Part shown: in pieces, positions 6,560-13,427 of the stretch
How the letters are laid out: each line of letters begins with the position of its first letter
How positions within the stretch are numbered: the stretch's first letter is position 1
Source: Candidatus Sumerlaeota bacterium
GTDB lineage: Bacteria > Sumerlaeota > Sumerlaeia > JADFCT01
Direction: 5' to 3'
Length of the DNA: 13,427 bases
Assembly (NCBI GenBank): GCA_026398575.1
Contig: JAPLSP010000225.1
Location: forward strand, 1 to 13,427
The notes under the pieces: model-generated
Databases searched by the model: none
The model's input: only the letters and a program-made list of their open reading frames with translations
Told to the model about the DNA's origin: nothing
Translations under genes and position numbers: made by a program

Positions 6560-6931
6560 TTACTTGGTTGGCATGAACACATCTGGAGATACATGAAAGT
6601 GATCCGACAGAACTTTGACATGTCGGAGATCAAGTTTCCGCTTTCCATTAAGGATGCGAGACCCCAATCCACGATCCCCCAGCAGGCGCCCTAAATTAGA
6701 GGCTTTCATGCCGGCGCCGGCCATCAAGATTTTCAGCATCTTTATTCCTCTTTGACGCGAAAGGTCGCGCGCAGGCTTTTTAGCGTCATAAACCGCAATT
6801 AATTCCGCCAAATGTTCGAGACGATCTTGCTGTTTCGGTGTCAGACTTCCCTCTGGCCGGATTGCCAGTTTATGGAGGGCTTCAAATGCCTGATCGTAAT
6901 CGGCTTCTGTATTTAAGGTTTTTTTTATCAT
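6560..6931 (-). CDS. HigA-like antitoxin with XRE-type helix-turn-helix
   Basis: The 123-residue product has the HigA layout. The N-terminal helical part contains TEADYDQAFEALHKL and LEHLAELIAVYDAK (residues 8-51), the standard HigA segment before the DNA-binding domain. The HTH follows at about 66-105 (KILMAGAGMKASNLGRLLGD, then SRILNGKRKLDLRHVKVLSD), including the 'ilnGkR.L' recognition signature. Such proteins repress their own operon and neutralise HigB-type mRNA interferases. The gene before it is not a HigB. That gene overlaps this one by ATGA at 6928-6931, and nothing follows because the convergent vapC-like gene ends 2 bp away. The protein is either an orphan antitoxin/regulator or part of a pairing I do not know. 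Confidence 0.8.
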   Translation of the reverse strand: MIKKTLNTEADYDQAFEALHKLAIRPEGSLTPKQQDRLEHLAELIAVYDAKKPARDLSRQRGIKMLKILMAGAGMKASNLGRLLGDRGLGSRILNGKRKLDLRHVKVLSDHFHVSPDVFMPTK

Positions 6932-7176
6932 ATAATATCCTCACGTTTTTCCAGTTCGCCTTGCGGCGCCCGCTCCATGGGATTGCCTGCCAAACAACCA
7001 TAAGTCTTTTCAAAGAAACCGGGAGGCCAGCCGCGTGAATCACTGGAATTTGCATCTTTGTGATTCGACTGCAAAACAACCACGGTCTCTGCGCTCTGGT
7101 CTTGAAGCCCCACTGGCATATCCAAATGCAAGATGCCATCATGGCCAATATGCGTGGTCATTTGAATAGTTTTCAT
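6928..7176 (-). CDS. Small antitoxin-like protein (VapB-type, PIN-associated family)
   Basis: The 82-residue product begins MKTIQMTTHIGHDGILHLDM, a beta-hairpin start shared with many small antitoxins, and ends with a WPPGFFEKTYGCL..NPMERAPQGELEKRED tail. From memory this 'WPPGFFE.T.G.....P..RaPQGEyE.R' tail is typical of small proteins encoded just upstream of PIN-domain toxins and thought to be their antitoxins. Here the next gene is HigA-like and not a PIN domain, with ATGA overlap. The start is well supported: AGGAGG (7185-7190) lies 8 nt before the ATG at 7174-7176. The gene diverges from the GH95 gene across a 110-bp gap that presumably holds both promoters. No catalytic motif is visible, so it is unlikely to be the toxin of the pair. 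Confidence 0.68.
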   Translation of the reverse strand: MKTIQMTTHIGHDGILHLDMPVGLQDQSAETVVVLQSNHKDANSSDSRGWPPGFFEKTYGCLAGNPMERAPQGELEKREDII

Positions 7177-7286
7177 TCGTCAATCCTCCTTGCGCGCCGT
7201 TTATCTTGGGCGATATGATAACCTTGCTCTTGATTATGGCAAGCCCAAAGCGGCCAGCGAATGCGTAAATCAATAAGGAGACGCCG

Positions 7287-9959
7287 GTGAAAAGGATTGG
7301 ATTGCTGACAGTGCTCAGCGCGGCGGCATTGTTTTTCAATGCGATGGCATTCAGTCAACAGCCGGCCGCTTCGGACTGGCGCTTCATCACTGTTCCCGCC
7401 AACTGGGAGACCCAGGGCGATGATCTGCGCAACGTGAACGGCTTCGCGTGGTATCACAGTTTCGTGAAAACTCCCGATAGCGAGGAGGCAAAAAAGATGG
7501 CGGAAGCGTTTGAGGCGGACGCGGGAGCAAAAGAGTCCTTCATAGGCGCCTCTTCCGCGGCGGCGCCCGAAAATCCATGGACGCTCTGGTATCGCCAGCC
7601 GGCGCAGGCGTGGACCGAGGCGATGCCGGTGGGGAACGGACGGCTGGGCGGAATGGTCTTCGGCGGCGTCGCCGAAGAGCGCATCCAGCTCAATGAAGAC
7701 ACGATGTGGAGCGGGTCGCCTTATGATTGCGACAATCCCGACGCGCTGGCCGCGCTGCCTGAAATCCGCCGATTGCTCTTCGAGGGCAAATACGCCGAAG
7801 CGCAGGCGCTGACCTTCAAATGCCTTGTCTGCAAAGGGCCGGGCAGCAACCACGCCGCCGGCGCGAAAGGGCCTTATGGCTCGTATCAGACGCTGGGCGA
7901 CCTGAAAATCAAATTCGACGGGCTGGACGGCGCCGCGGAATACCGGCGCGACCTGGACATTGAAACCGCCATTGCGCGCGTGCGCTTCAAAGCCGCCGGC
8001 GGGGCGCTTTTCACGCGCGAAGTTTTCTCCAGCGCGCCGGATCAGGTCCTCGTCGCGCGCTTCGCATGCGACAAACCCGGACTACTGACGTTCTCTGTGT
8101 CGCTGACGCGGCCCGGAAATTTCGAGACCAAAATTGACGGCGCGGATGGCCTTGTCATGAGCAGCCAGCTCCCGAGCGGAACCGAGGCCGAAGGGCTGAA
8201 ATACATGGCGCGTCTGCGCCTCGTGACCGAAGGCGGAAAAGTCAGCCTGGATTTAACCTCGAACACCGTGCGCGTCCAGGGCGCCAACGCCGCCACGCTC
8301 TTCCTCGCCGCCGCCACAAACTATCGCATGAACGAGCCACCGGCGTATCTTGCGAAAGGCGTCCCGCAGGAAAAAATCACGCGTGACCAGGTGCGCGTCG
8401 CCACGAAAAAGAAATACGAAAATCTGCACGCGGCGCACATCGGCGATTATGAGCTGCTCTTCAAACGCGTGGCGCTCAACCTGGGGGGCAATCCCGAGGT
8501 CATGCAAAAACCGACCGACGAGCGCCTGATCCTGATGCGCAAGGGCGGCGAAGACCCGCAACTGATCGCGCTCTTCTTCCAGTATGGCCGCTACCTGCTC
8601 GCCAGCAGCTCGCGCCCCGGCGATCTGCCCGCCAACCTTCAGGGGATTTGGGCCGACACAATCCAAACACCCTGGAACGGCGATTATCACCACAACATCA
8701 ACGACCAGATGAATTACTGGCCCGCCGAGACGACGAACCTGTCCGAATGCGCGCTGCCGTTCTTCGATCTGATCGAATACATCCGCAAGCCCGGCGCCAA
8801 AACCGCCAAGGTCCACTATGGCGCGCGCGGCTGGACCGTCCACACGATTTCAGACACATGGGGCTTCACCGCGCCGGGCGAGGCCGCCAGCTGGGGCCTC
8901 TTCCCAATGGCCGGGCCGTGGCTTTGCCAGCATCTGTGGGAACACTACGCCTTCAGCGGCGACAAGAAATTCCTGAAACGCATTTATCCCACGATGAAAG
9001 AGTCTGTGGAATTTTGTCTCGACTGGCTCGTGGAGGATCCCGCGACAAAGAAACTGGTTTCGGGTCCGGCCAACTCCCCCGAGAATTCTTTCATCACCAA
9101 CGACGGAAAGCATGCGACCATCGTCATGGGTCCGGCGATGGACCAGGAAATCTTATGGGACCTTTTCACGAACTTCCTCGATGCCTCGAAGGCGCTCAAG
9201 ATCGAAGACAAGTTCGTCCAGCAAGTGGCGGCGGCGAAAGAAAAGCTATTGCTGCCGCAAATCGGACAGGATGGCCGCCTGCTTGAATGGTCCAAGGAAT
9301 TCAAGGAAGCCGAACCACAGCACCGCCATACCTCGCATCTTTTCGGGCTGCATCCCGGGCGGCAGTTCAAGCAATACGGATCGCCGGACCTGTTCGAGGC
9401 GGCGAAGAAATCACTCATCGGGCGCGGCGACGGCGGGACAGGCTGGTCCATGGCGTGGAAGATTTGCTTCTGGGCGCGGCTGCGCGACGGCGATCACGCT
9501 CTGGCGCTCGTGCGCAACCTGCTCAACCCAACCGGCATCCACGGCTTCAACTACACCGGCGGTGGCAGCGGCGTTTATCCCAACCTGTTCGACGCGCATC
9601 CGCCCTTCCAGATAGACGGCAACTTCGGCGCGACGGCAGGGATCGCCGAAATGCTCCTCCAAAGCCACGACGGCGAACTCACGCTCCTCCCCGCGCTGCC
9701 GAAGGCGTGGGCGACCGGTTCGGTCAAGGGTTTGCGCGCCCGCGGCGGTTTCGAAGTGGACATCGCATGGGAGGCGAGCCAACTCAAATCCGCAACGCTC
9801 CATTCACTGAACGGCGCTATGTGTCGCCTGCGTTCGCCGTCGCCTGTCAGCGTGACGTTGAAAGGAAAAGAAGTCAAAGCCCTGACGCGCCCCGAGTCCG
9901 CCGTTGCTGTATTCGAGACCAAGTCCGACGGTATCTATGAAATCAGCCCAGCCAAATAA
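7287..9959 (+). CDS. GH95 alpha-L-fucosidase-type glycoside hydrolase, exported
   Basis: The 890-residue product is a glycoside hydrolase of family GH95, inverting enzymes that release alpha-1,2-linked L-fucose (some act on alpha-L-galactose). A signal peptide (residues 1-23, ending AFS) directs export. The GH95 beta-sandwich starts at about residue 98 ([32 protein letters not shown]) and the (alpha/alpha)6 barrel occupies about 395-790. Catalytic residues equivalent to AfcA N421/N423, E566 and D766 are N470 and N472 ([11 protein letters not shown]), E599 (SPENSF) and D777 (QIDGNFGA). A C-terminal beta domain follows. The start is GTG at 7287 after AGGAG (7276-7280). Residues 30-65 ([21 protein letters not shown]) resemble a piece of a GH2 sugar-binding domain and are not part of GH95. 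Activity is likely; the exact substrate is not determined. Confidence 0.92.
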   Translation: MKRIGLLTVLSAAALFFNAMAFSQQPAASDWRFITVPANWETQGDDLRNVNGFAWYHSFVKTPDSEEAKKMAEAFEADAGAKESFIGASSAAAPENPWTLWYRQPAQAWTEAMPVGNGRLGGMVFGGVAEERIQLNEDTMWSGSPYDCDNPDALAALPEIRRLLFEGKYAEAQALTFKCLVCKGPGSNHAAGAKGPYGSYQTLGDLKIKFDGLDGAAEYRRDLDIETAIARVRFKAAGGALFTREVFSSAPDQVLVARFACDKPGLLTFSVSLTRPGNFETKIDGADGLVMSSQLPSGTEAEGLKYMARLRLVTEGGKVSLDLTSNTVRVQGANAATLFLAAATNYRMNEPPAYLAKGVPQEKITRDQVRVATKKKYENLHAAHIGDYELLFKRVALNLGGNPEVMQKPTDERLILMRKGGEDPQLIALFFQYGRYLLASSSRPGDLPANLQGIWADTIQTPWNGDYHHNINDQMNYWPAETTNLSECALPFFDLIEYIRKPGAKTAKVHYGARGWTVHTISDTWGFTAPGEAASWGLFPMAGPWLCQHLWEHYAFSGDKKFLKRIYPTMKESVEFCLDWLVEDPATKKLVSGPANSPENSFITNDGKHATIVMGPAMDQEILWDLFTNFLDASKALKIEDKFVQQVAAAKEKLLLPQIGQDGRLLEWSKEFKEAEPQHRHTSHLFGLHPGRQFKQYGSPDLFEAAKKSLIGRGDGGTGWSMAWKICFWARLRDGDHALALVRNLLNPTGIHGFNYTGGGSGVYPNLFDAHPPFQIDGNFGATAGIAEMLLQSHDGELTLLPALPKAWATGSVKGLRARGGFEVDIAWEASQLKSATLHSLNGAMCRLRSPSPVSVTLKGKEVKALTRPESAVAVFETKSDGIYEISPAK

Positions 9960-9960
9960 T

Positions 9961-10015
9961 AGTAGAATGATTTGCGCCATTAATTCAGGCAGAATGATTG
10001 AGGGCAGGATGATAA
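9961..10015. repeat. Degenerate short direct repeats after the GH95 gene
   Basis: Three imperfect copies of a GGCAGAATGATT-like word stand in the gap between the two large genes: AGTAGAATGATTTG (9961-9974), GGCAGAATGATTG (9988-10000) and GGGCAGGATGATAA (10002-10015). They are non-coding. Words of this kind occur, in my recollection, as dispersed intergenic repeats in several uncultured bacterial groups. Confidence 0.45.
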
Positions 10016-10030
10016 CAACTAGTCGTTCAT

Positions 10031-10099
10031 TGCCATCCGTGCCATCCGCGAAATCCGTGGTTAGTCTTCCACCACGGATTTCCCGGATAACCCGGATAG
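10031..10099. repeat. Intergenic palindrome with flanking short repeats
   Basis: GAAATCCGTGGT (10050-10061) and ACCACGGATTTC (10071-10082) form a perfect 12-bp inverted repeat around a 9-nt loop. On the left is a direct duplication (TGCCATCCG twice in 10031-10048), and on the right CCCGGATAA is followed by CCCGGATAG (10082-10099). There is no T-tract, so it looks less like an intrinsic terminator than like one of the 'ATCCGTGG' dispersed palindromic repeats of environmental bacteria. It lies between the GH95 gene and the next large gene and may influence mRNA processing. Confidence 0.6.
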
Positions 10100-10177
10100 T
10101 GTGTTGCGAAGCAGCATATTTTTGCAGACGGGGTTTATAAAAATCCTGTGCATTTTCTACAAGGAATGAGATCCGCA

Positions 10178-13156
10178 ATGAAAATTCCAATGATGAATAA
10201 AATCATGTTCCTAATTCTAATCATGTCCATTTTCTCAAGCGCCTTTTGTGGCGCATCTGCAAAGGCCGCAGTGGTAGCCGAATGGGATTTCACGAAAGGG
10301 ACGCAGAAGTGGCAGCCGAATGAGCGCGTTGCGAATTTGCGCTCGACGGGGGAAGGGTTGGAGTTCGAGACGACGGCTGAGGACCCGTGGATCACCGGAC
10401 CGGCGGCGAATTTTCCGGCAGACCGGCGGCTGCGGCTGACGATTCGCATGAAGTCCAATGCGGAGGATGGCGCAGGGGAATTTTTCTTCGGGCCGAAGAT
10501 TGATCCGGCGCTCAGCAAGCGATTCAATATTCATAACGACGGCGCCTGGCATGAATATCAGGTGTTGATCCGGGAAGGAATCCTGAAGCCGGGCGGAACT
10601 ATTCGGCTCGATCCGTGCTCGGGGAAGGGCAAGATCGCGATCGCATGGCTCAAAGTCGAAGCGCTGGCGCCGACGGCTCAATTGAAAACCGAAAAGCCGG
10701 GTATGTTTTCCAAAGGAGCGCCGGCAATCGGAGCGGCGCCAGCAGCTGGCATGGCGCCGGCTATCGGCGCGGCAGCGGAAGTGAAGATGACTGCCGGCGA
10801 TATATCCGTGGTAGTTCCCATTCAACAATGGGGCGGATGGCGTGTCGCGGTTAACGGCGCGGAGATGGCGCGGGCGCATGATCATGAATTCCTTGCTTAT
10901 GTCGCAGGCGAACGGACGGTTTGGGTGGACTTGGCCGCCGGGACAGAGGCGAGTTCAAAACTTCTCAGTGCGACCTCCGGCCCTGGCACCGGCGCGCGCG
11001 CATCCGAGGCGATTGTCAGCGATTTGAACATCAAGGACGCGGACGGCGGCGTATGGACGTTGCAGCGCACGATGCGCGCGCATTCATCGGGCGCAGCGCT
11101 CGAAATCGAACTCTCTATTCAATGCGACCGCGACCGCGACCTGATTTATTTCCCATGGCTGACGCTTTTCCCCGGTTTGTATTCCTTCGGCGAAAAGAAA
11201 CAGCAGGCTGTCTTCGCGGGGCTTGAATATCTCTCAAACGAGCCCAGCAGCAGCGAGGCCGAGATTCGCGGTCCCGGCGCCATCCGTCGCCTGCCGAATC
11301 CCGTCAAGATCGCGTTTCCGCTCATGACCATCGCCGCCGAGGGGCGGTGGCTGGGATTGATGTGGGAACCGGCGGACGAAGTCTGCGCTGTTTTCGATTC
11401 ACCCGACCGCGTCTATAAGTCCGGCGCGCACCTGATGGGCCTCGTGGCGCCGGCGTTTGACAAACGCAGCTATGAAAACGATTTCATGGCCGGCGAGCCG
11501 CTGACTCTCAAGGCTGGCAATCCGCTCTCGACGCGCGCGATGCTGATTGGCGGAAATGGAACGACGGTTGTTCCATCGCTCCAGCGATATATCGCGTTGA
11601 AGCCACTCCTGCCGGTTCCCGAATTCCCGGGCGGACTCGAAGCGGCGGCGCGGCTGCTGACGCGCGGCTGGACGGATTCGGCGGCGCGCGAGGGCGGGCT
11701 CTGGCGCCATGCGGTCTGGGGCAATAGCTTTCCGCCGCACGTCGCGCCGGATGCGGCGGCAAATCTGGCGTGGCTGAAGGATCATATCGGTGGAGGCGCC
11801 GATATGATCGGAAAAACAAACACTGTTGATTTGGCTGGAAAAGCGAACACCTCCGATTTAATCGCAAAAGCAAACGCCGCCATCTCGCAATCCCTGGCAG
11901 CGGTTCCTAAAGAACAACCATACACCGATGGCGTCTCACACGTCCGGACGCCCGCCGCGCCATTGCTGTTTGGGCGGATCGAAGCCTACCTCGATCACCG
12001 TCGCGCCGAGGCCCGAAATCTGATCCGCGAGTTCGACGCGCAGGGCATCCGACATTATCATCCGGCTGCGGGCAAACCCAACTACGCCGAAACCAACCCA
12101 AGCGATTATACCAACGGCATCGCCGCCACGCCACTCGCCCGCATCCTCGAAGCCGCCGCGCTGACGGCGGACGCCGAGATCACGAGCAAGGGATTGTGGC
12201 TGCTCGATCAGCAGACGCGCCTCTATGCCGGCGACGTCCCGCGCGGCGCGCAGCCGTGGGAGATGCCGCTGCACACGCCCGATCCGTTGTCATCGGCGTA
12301 TATGATTCAGTGTTACGTCTGGGGATACAAGCTGACGGGCGAGGCGAAATTCCTCGAGCAGGCGCGCTATTGGGCATGGACCGGCGTGCCGTTCGTTTAT
12401 CTGGAGCCGCCAATCAGGTCTGCAAACGACGGCACGGACAAGGGCACGGACAAGAACACGGACAGGAGCACGGACAGGAGCACGGACAAGAGCACGGACA
12501 AGAGCACGGACCGCGAACGCGCCCGTGCGCCGGTCGGGCTTTACGGCACTTGCGGCGTGATGGGCGCGACGAACTGGCAGGCGCCGCTCTGGCTTGGGCA
12601 GCCGGTGCAATGGATCGGACTGGTGTATGCGGCGGCGCTCCATCGGCTCGCGCCACTCGACCCAGGTGGCCCCTGGCAAACCATCGCGCGCGGCATCACG
12701 GCGACCGGACTTCAGATGACATGGCCCGCCGACGATCCCAAAAATCGCGGTGGGCTGCTGCCGGACTACTATCTTTTGCGCGACCAGCAGCGCGACGGCC
12801 CGGCCATCAACCCCGGAACCGTCGGCGCGACGCTGCCCGAGCTTTTCTCCGCAGGAACGCTCTACGATAGTGCACGCGTTGAAAGCACAGGATGGTTCGC
12901 CCACGCGCCCTGCCGCGCAAAGATCGCTTCGTCCAAGAATGACATCGCGCTGGCTTTGGACGGCGCCGGATCGAATTCCTATTTCGTTCTCATCGCCGGC
13001 GTCAAATCCGCGCCCGCCCGGATTGTATTTCAGGCTGCCGTCTTCGCCGCCCCGCCTCAATCCATCCCAGTCGAGCAATGCTACAATGCCAAATCAGCGC
13101 GGCTCATCATCCCCATTAAAGGAAAAGGCTCATTGCGCATAGCGCTTTCTCAATAG
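10178..13156 (+). CDS. Large exported multidomain protein, probably carbohydrate-active, family unknown
   Basis: I do not recognise a named family for this 992-residue protein. Residues 1-30 form a signal peptide (hydrophobic 9-23, AxA sites near 28-30). Residues 31-165 look like a jelly-roll of carbohydrate-binding type (AEWDFTKG, DPWITGP, NDGAWHEYQVLI, AIAWLKVEAL). A Gly/Ala/Pro linker follows (about 176-203), then a large beta-rich domain (about 205-480) and a helical region resembling an (alpha/alpha) barrel (about 490-930) with WEMPLHTPD, GYKLTGEAKFLEQARYWAW, TGVPFVYL and LGQPVQWIGLVYA. The beta-sandwich plus helical-barrel order is shared with many hydrolases and lyases. The frame extends to a GTG at 10148, but the ATG at 10178 gives a proper signal peptide. 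It is 188-218 bp downstream of the GH95 gene on the same strand. Three repeat tracts lie in frame. Confidence 0.8.
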   Translation: MKIPMMNKIMFLILIMSIFSSAFCGASAKAAVVAEWDFTKGTQKWQPNERVANLRSTGEGLEFETTAEDPWITGPAANFPADRRLRLTIRMKSNAEDGAGEFFFGPKIDPALSKRFNIHNDGAWHEYQVLIREGILKPGGTIRLDPCSGKGKIAIAWLKVEALAPTAQLKTEKPGMFSKGAPAIGAAPAAGMAPAIGAAAEVKMTAGDISVVVPIQQWGGWRVAVNGAEMARAHDHEFLAYVAGERTVWVDLAAGTEASSKLLSATSGPGTGARASEAIVSDLNIKDADGGVWTLQRTMRAHSSGAALEIELSIQCDRDRDLIYFPWLTLFPGLYSFGEKKQQAVFAGLEYLSNEPSSSEAEIRGPGAIRRLPNPVKIAFPLMTIAAEGRWLGLMWEPADEVCAVFDSPDRVYKSGAHLMGLVAPAFDKRSYENDFMAGEPLTLKAGNPLSTRAMLIGGNGTTVVPSLQRYIALKPLLPVPEFPGGLEAAARLLTRGWTDSAAREGGLWRHAVWGNSFPPHVAPDAAANLAWLKDHIGGGADMIGKTNTVDLAGKANTSDLIAKANAAISQSLAAVPKEQPYTDGVSHVRTPAAPLLFGRIEAYLDHRRAEARNLIREFDAQGIRHYHPAAGKPNYAETNPSDYTNGIAATPLARILEAAALTADAEITSKGLWLLDQQTRLYAGDVPRGAQPWEMPLHTPDPLSSAYMIQCYVWGYKLTGEAKFLEQARYWAWTGVPFVYLEPPIRSANDGTDKGTDKNTDRSTDRSTDKSTDKSTDRERARAPVGLYGTCGVMGATNWQAPLWLGQPVQWIGLVYAAALHRLAPLDPGGPWQTIARGITATGLQMTWPADDPKNRGGLLPDYYLLRDQQRDGPAINPGTVGATLPELFSAGTLYDSARVESTGWFAHAPCRAKIASSKNDIALALDGAGSNSYFVLIAGVKSAPARIVFQAAVFAAPPQSIPVEQCYNAKSARLIIPIKGKGSLRIALSQ
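11780..11881 (+). repeat. In-frame palindrome and 27-nt tandem repeats inside the large gene
   Basis: A perfect 11-bp inverted repeat, GATCATATCGG (11780-11790) and CCGATATGATC (11799-11809), has an 8-nt loop. It is directly followed by three imperfect 27-nt units (11804-11830, 11831-11857, 11858-11881) that encode MIGKTNTVD, LAGKANTSD and LIAKANAA (residues 543-568). The stretch is more AT-rich than the surrounding codons and lengthens the protein between helical segments without breaking the frame. Confidence 0.7.
12431..12514 (+). repeat. Coding minisatellite, 7 x 12 nt
   Basis: Seven consecutive 12-nt units of consensus RGCACGGACARG encode the tetrapeptide (G/N/S)TD(K/R) seven times (residues 752-779). 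Each unit differs from the consensus at no more than a few bases. The unit is a multiple of three, so gains or losses keep the reading frame. The tract is a hydrophilic loop between FVYLEPPIRS and the conserved GLYGTCGVMG segment. Confidence 0.9.
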
Positions 13157-13168
13157 AGAACCGCAAAG

Positions 13169-13203
13169 CGCAGAGGGGTTGTATTGTTCCCCAAACCTCT
13201 GCG
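13169..13203. repeat. Inverted repeat after the large gene, possible terminator
   Basis: CGCAGAGG (13169-13176) pairs with CCTCTGCG (13196-13203) 12 bp after the stop codon at 13154-13156. Two more pairs (TT/AA) form across a GG bulge. There is no T-run after the stem, so it is either a Rho-independent terminator of weak form or one more dispersed palindrome. Confidence 0.5.
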
Positions 13204-13233
13204 GCGTAATCCTTCAGCCAATTCCCAAAACCC

Positions 13234-13304
13234 ACCACAGAGACACCGAGGCACAGAGAAACGCCTACAAGTTATTTTTCTCTGTGCCTCGGTGTCTCTG
13301 TGGT
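13234..13304. repeat. Perfect 28-bp inverted repeat
   Basis: The arms 13234-13261 and 13277-13304 are exact reverse complements over 28 nt, with a 15-nt loop. The left arm begins ACCACAGAGACACCGAGG and the right arm ends with its complement. Composition is CACAGAG-rich. From memory, such CACAGAG/CTCTGTG palindromes occur between genes in many uncultured bacteria and are often mis-annotated as ORFs with an 'HRDTEAQR' peptide. That peptide does occur here in a false frame. It could act as a transcription terminator or RNA-stability element. Confidence 0.85.
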
Positions 13305-13322
13305 AAGTTCATTGCGATACGC

Positions 13323-13427
13323 CTAAGAGCCCGTCTTAAAATAAGTATCTCACTCTATGCGTTGGTTCGGGCAGATTATGTAGTTCCATTCGCCATGAAA
13401 TGAGTCGCTTTGAATATTTATCTTTGC
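13323..13427 (+). mobile_element. Possible left end of an IS5-like insertion sequence
   Basis: CTAA (13323-13326) followed by GAGCCCGTCTTAAAAT (13327-13342) resembles a YTAR target site and a terminal inverted repeat of IS5-type elements as I remember them. About 60 bp further an ATG at 13400 opens a frame, MSRFEYLSL, that continues off the window. A transposase N-terminus at that distance would fit. The other end and the transposase motifs are outside the window, so this is only suggestive. Confidence 0.3.

Noticed and set aside
1452..7176. Defence island built from MNT/HEPN, AlbA_2 and VapBC genes
   Set aside because: The genes lie on different strands, are interrupted by aroA and a lipoprotein gene, and include no restriction, CRISPR or abortive-infection core gene, so a single defence system is not supported.
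10148..10177. Upstream GTG start for the large exported gene
   Set aside because: It adds ten residues ahead of the signal peptide and has no ribosome site, whereas the ATG at 10178 follows AAGGA and gives a normal signal sequence.
9804..10190. 128-codon minus-strand frame over the intergenic gap
   Set aside because: Its sequence (TTDFADGTDG, IILPSIILPE) is the reading of the dispersed intergenic repeats and the end of the GH95 gene.
12431..12514. CRISPR-like regular repeat
   Set aside because: The 12-nt units are contiguous, with no spacers, and they lie in frame inside a coding region.
12290..13078. Minus-strand frames with Cys/Pro or Val/Arg repeats
   Set aside because: The repeats are the antisense reading of the 12-nt minisatellite in the large gene; no ribosome site or independent coding signal is seen.
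13179..13403. 74-codon frame containing HRDTEAQR
   Set aside because: It is the translation of the 28-bp palindrome and its flanks, and this peptide is a familiar false-ORF signature.

Overview
The window is about 13.4 kb of moderately GC-rich bacterial DNA. Large secreted glycoside-hydrolase-type proteins, a CsgG-fold putative lipoprotein, several toxin-antitoxin-like modules and several families of intergenic palindromic repeats suggest an uncultured Gram-negative environmental bacterium, perhaps of the Planctomycetota/Verrucomicrobiota/Lentisphaerota type. That placement is an inference from style; no marker gene is present. No rRNA, tRNA, CRISPR array or complete insertion sequence was seen.

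Layout. 1-161: start of a HEPN-like gene on the minus strand that leaves the window. 406-1467: a two-helix potassium-channel-like protein with RCK domains and an unusual pore signature. 1452-1930 (minus): a MNT nucleotidyltransferase coupled by TAATG to a 52-residue remnant that looks like the C-terminal third of a HEPN partner. 1991-2996 (minus): a CsgG/LpoB-like putative lipoprotein and a small four-cysteine protein. 3136-4374: an AlbA_2 (Schlafen-type) plus ATPase-domain protein. 4392-4485: two inverted REP-like units (a BIME). 4525-5802: a divergent EPSP synthase (aroA).

5834-7191 is a visibly more AT-rich toxin-antitoxin patch. A VapBC-like operon with a perfect operator palindrome (plus strand) converges, with a 2-bp gap, on a minus-strand operon of two antitoxin-like genes with no recognisable toxin.

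7287-13156 carries two large exported proteins in tandem: a GH95 alpha-L-fucosidase-type enzyme with all expected catalytic residues and a vestigial GH2-like N-terminus, and a 992-residue multidomain protein of no family I recognise, probably also carbohydrate-active. The latter has three in-frame repeat tracts (a palindrome plus 27-nt repeats, a 12-nt minisatellite and an Ala/Pro/Gly linker). The two may act together on a fucose-containing polysaccharide outside the cytoplasm, but no transporter or regulator is in view.

The right end (13157-13427) holds two palindromes, one a perfect 28-bp inverted repeat, and a possible IS end. The most interesting items are the toxin-less double-antitoxin operon, the mini-HEPN/MNT pair, the REP/BIME, the repeat-invaded large protein and the atypical channel filter. 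I do not see a clear multi-gene defence system.
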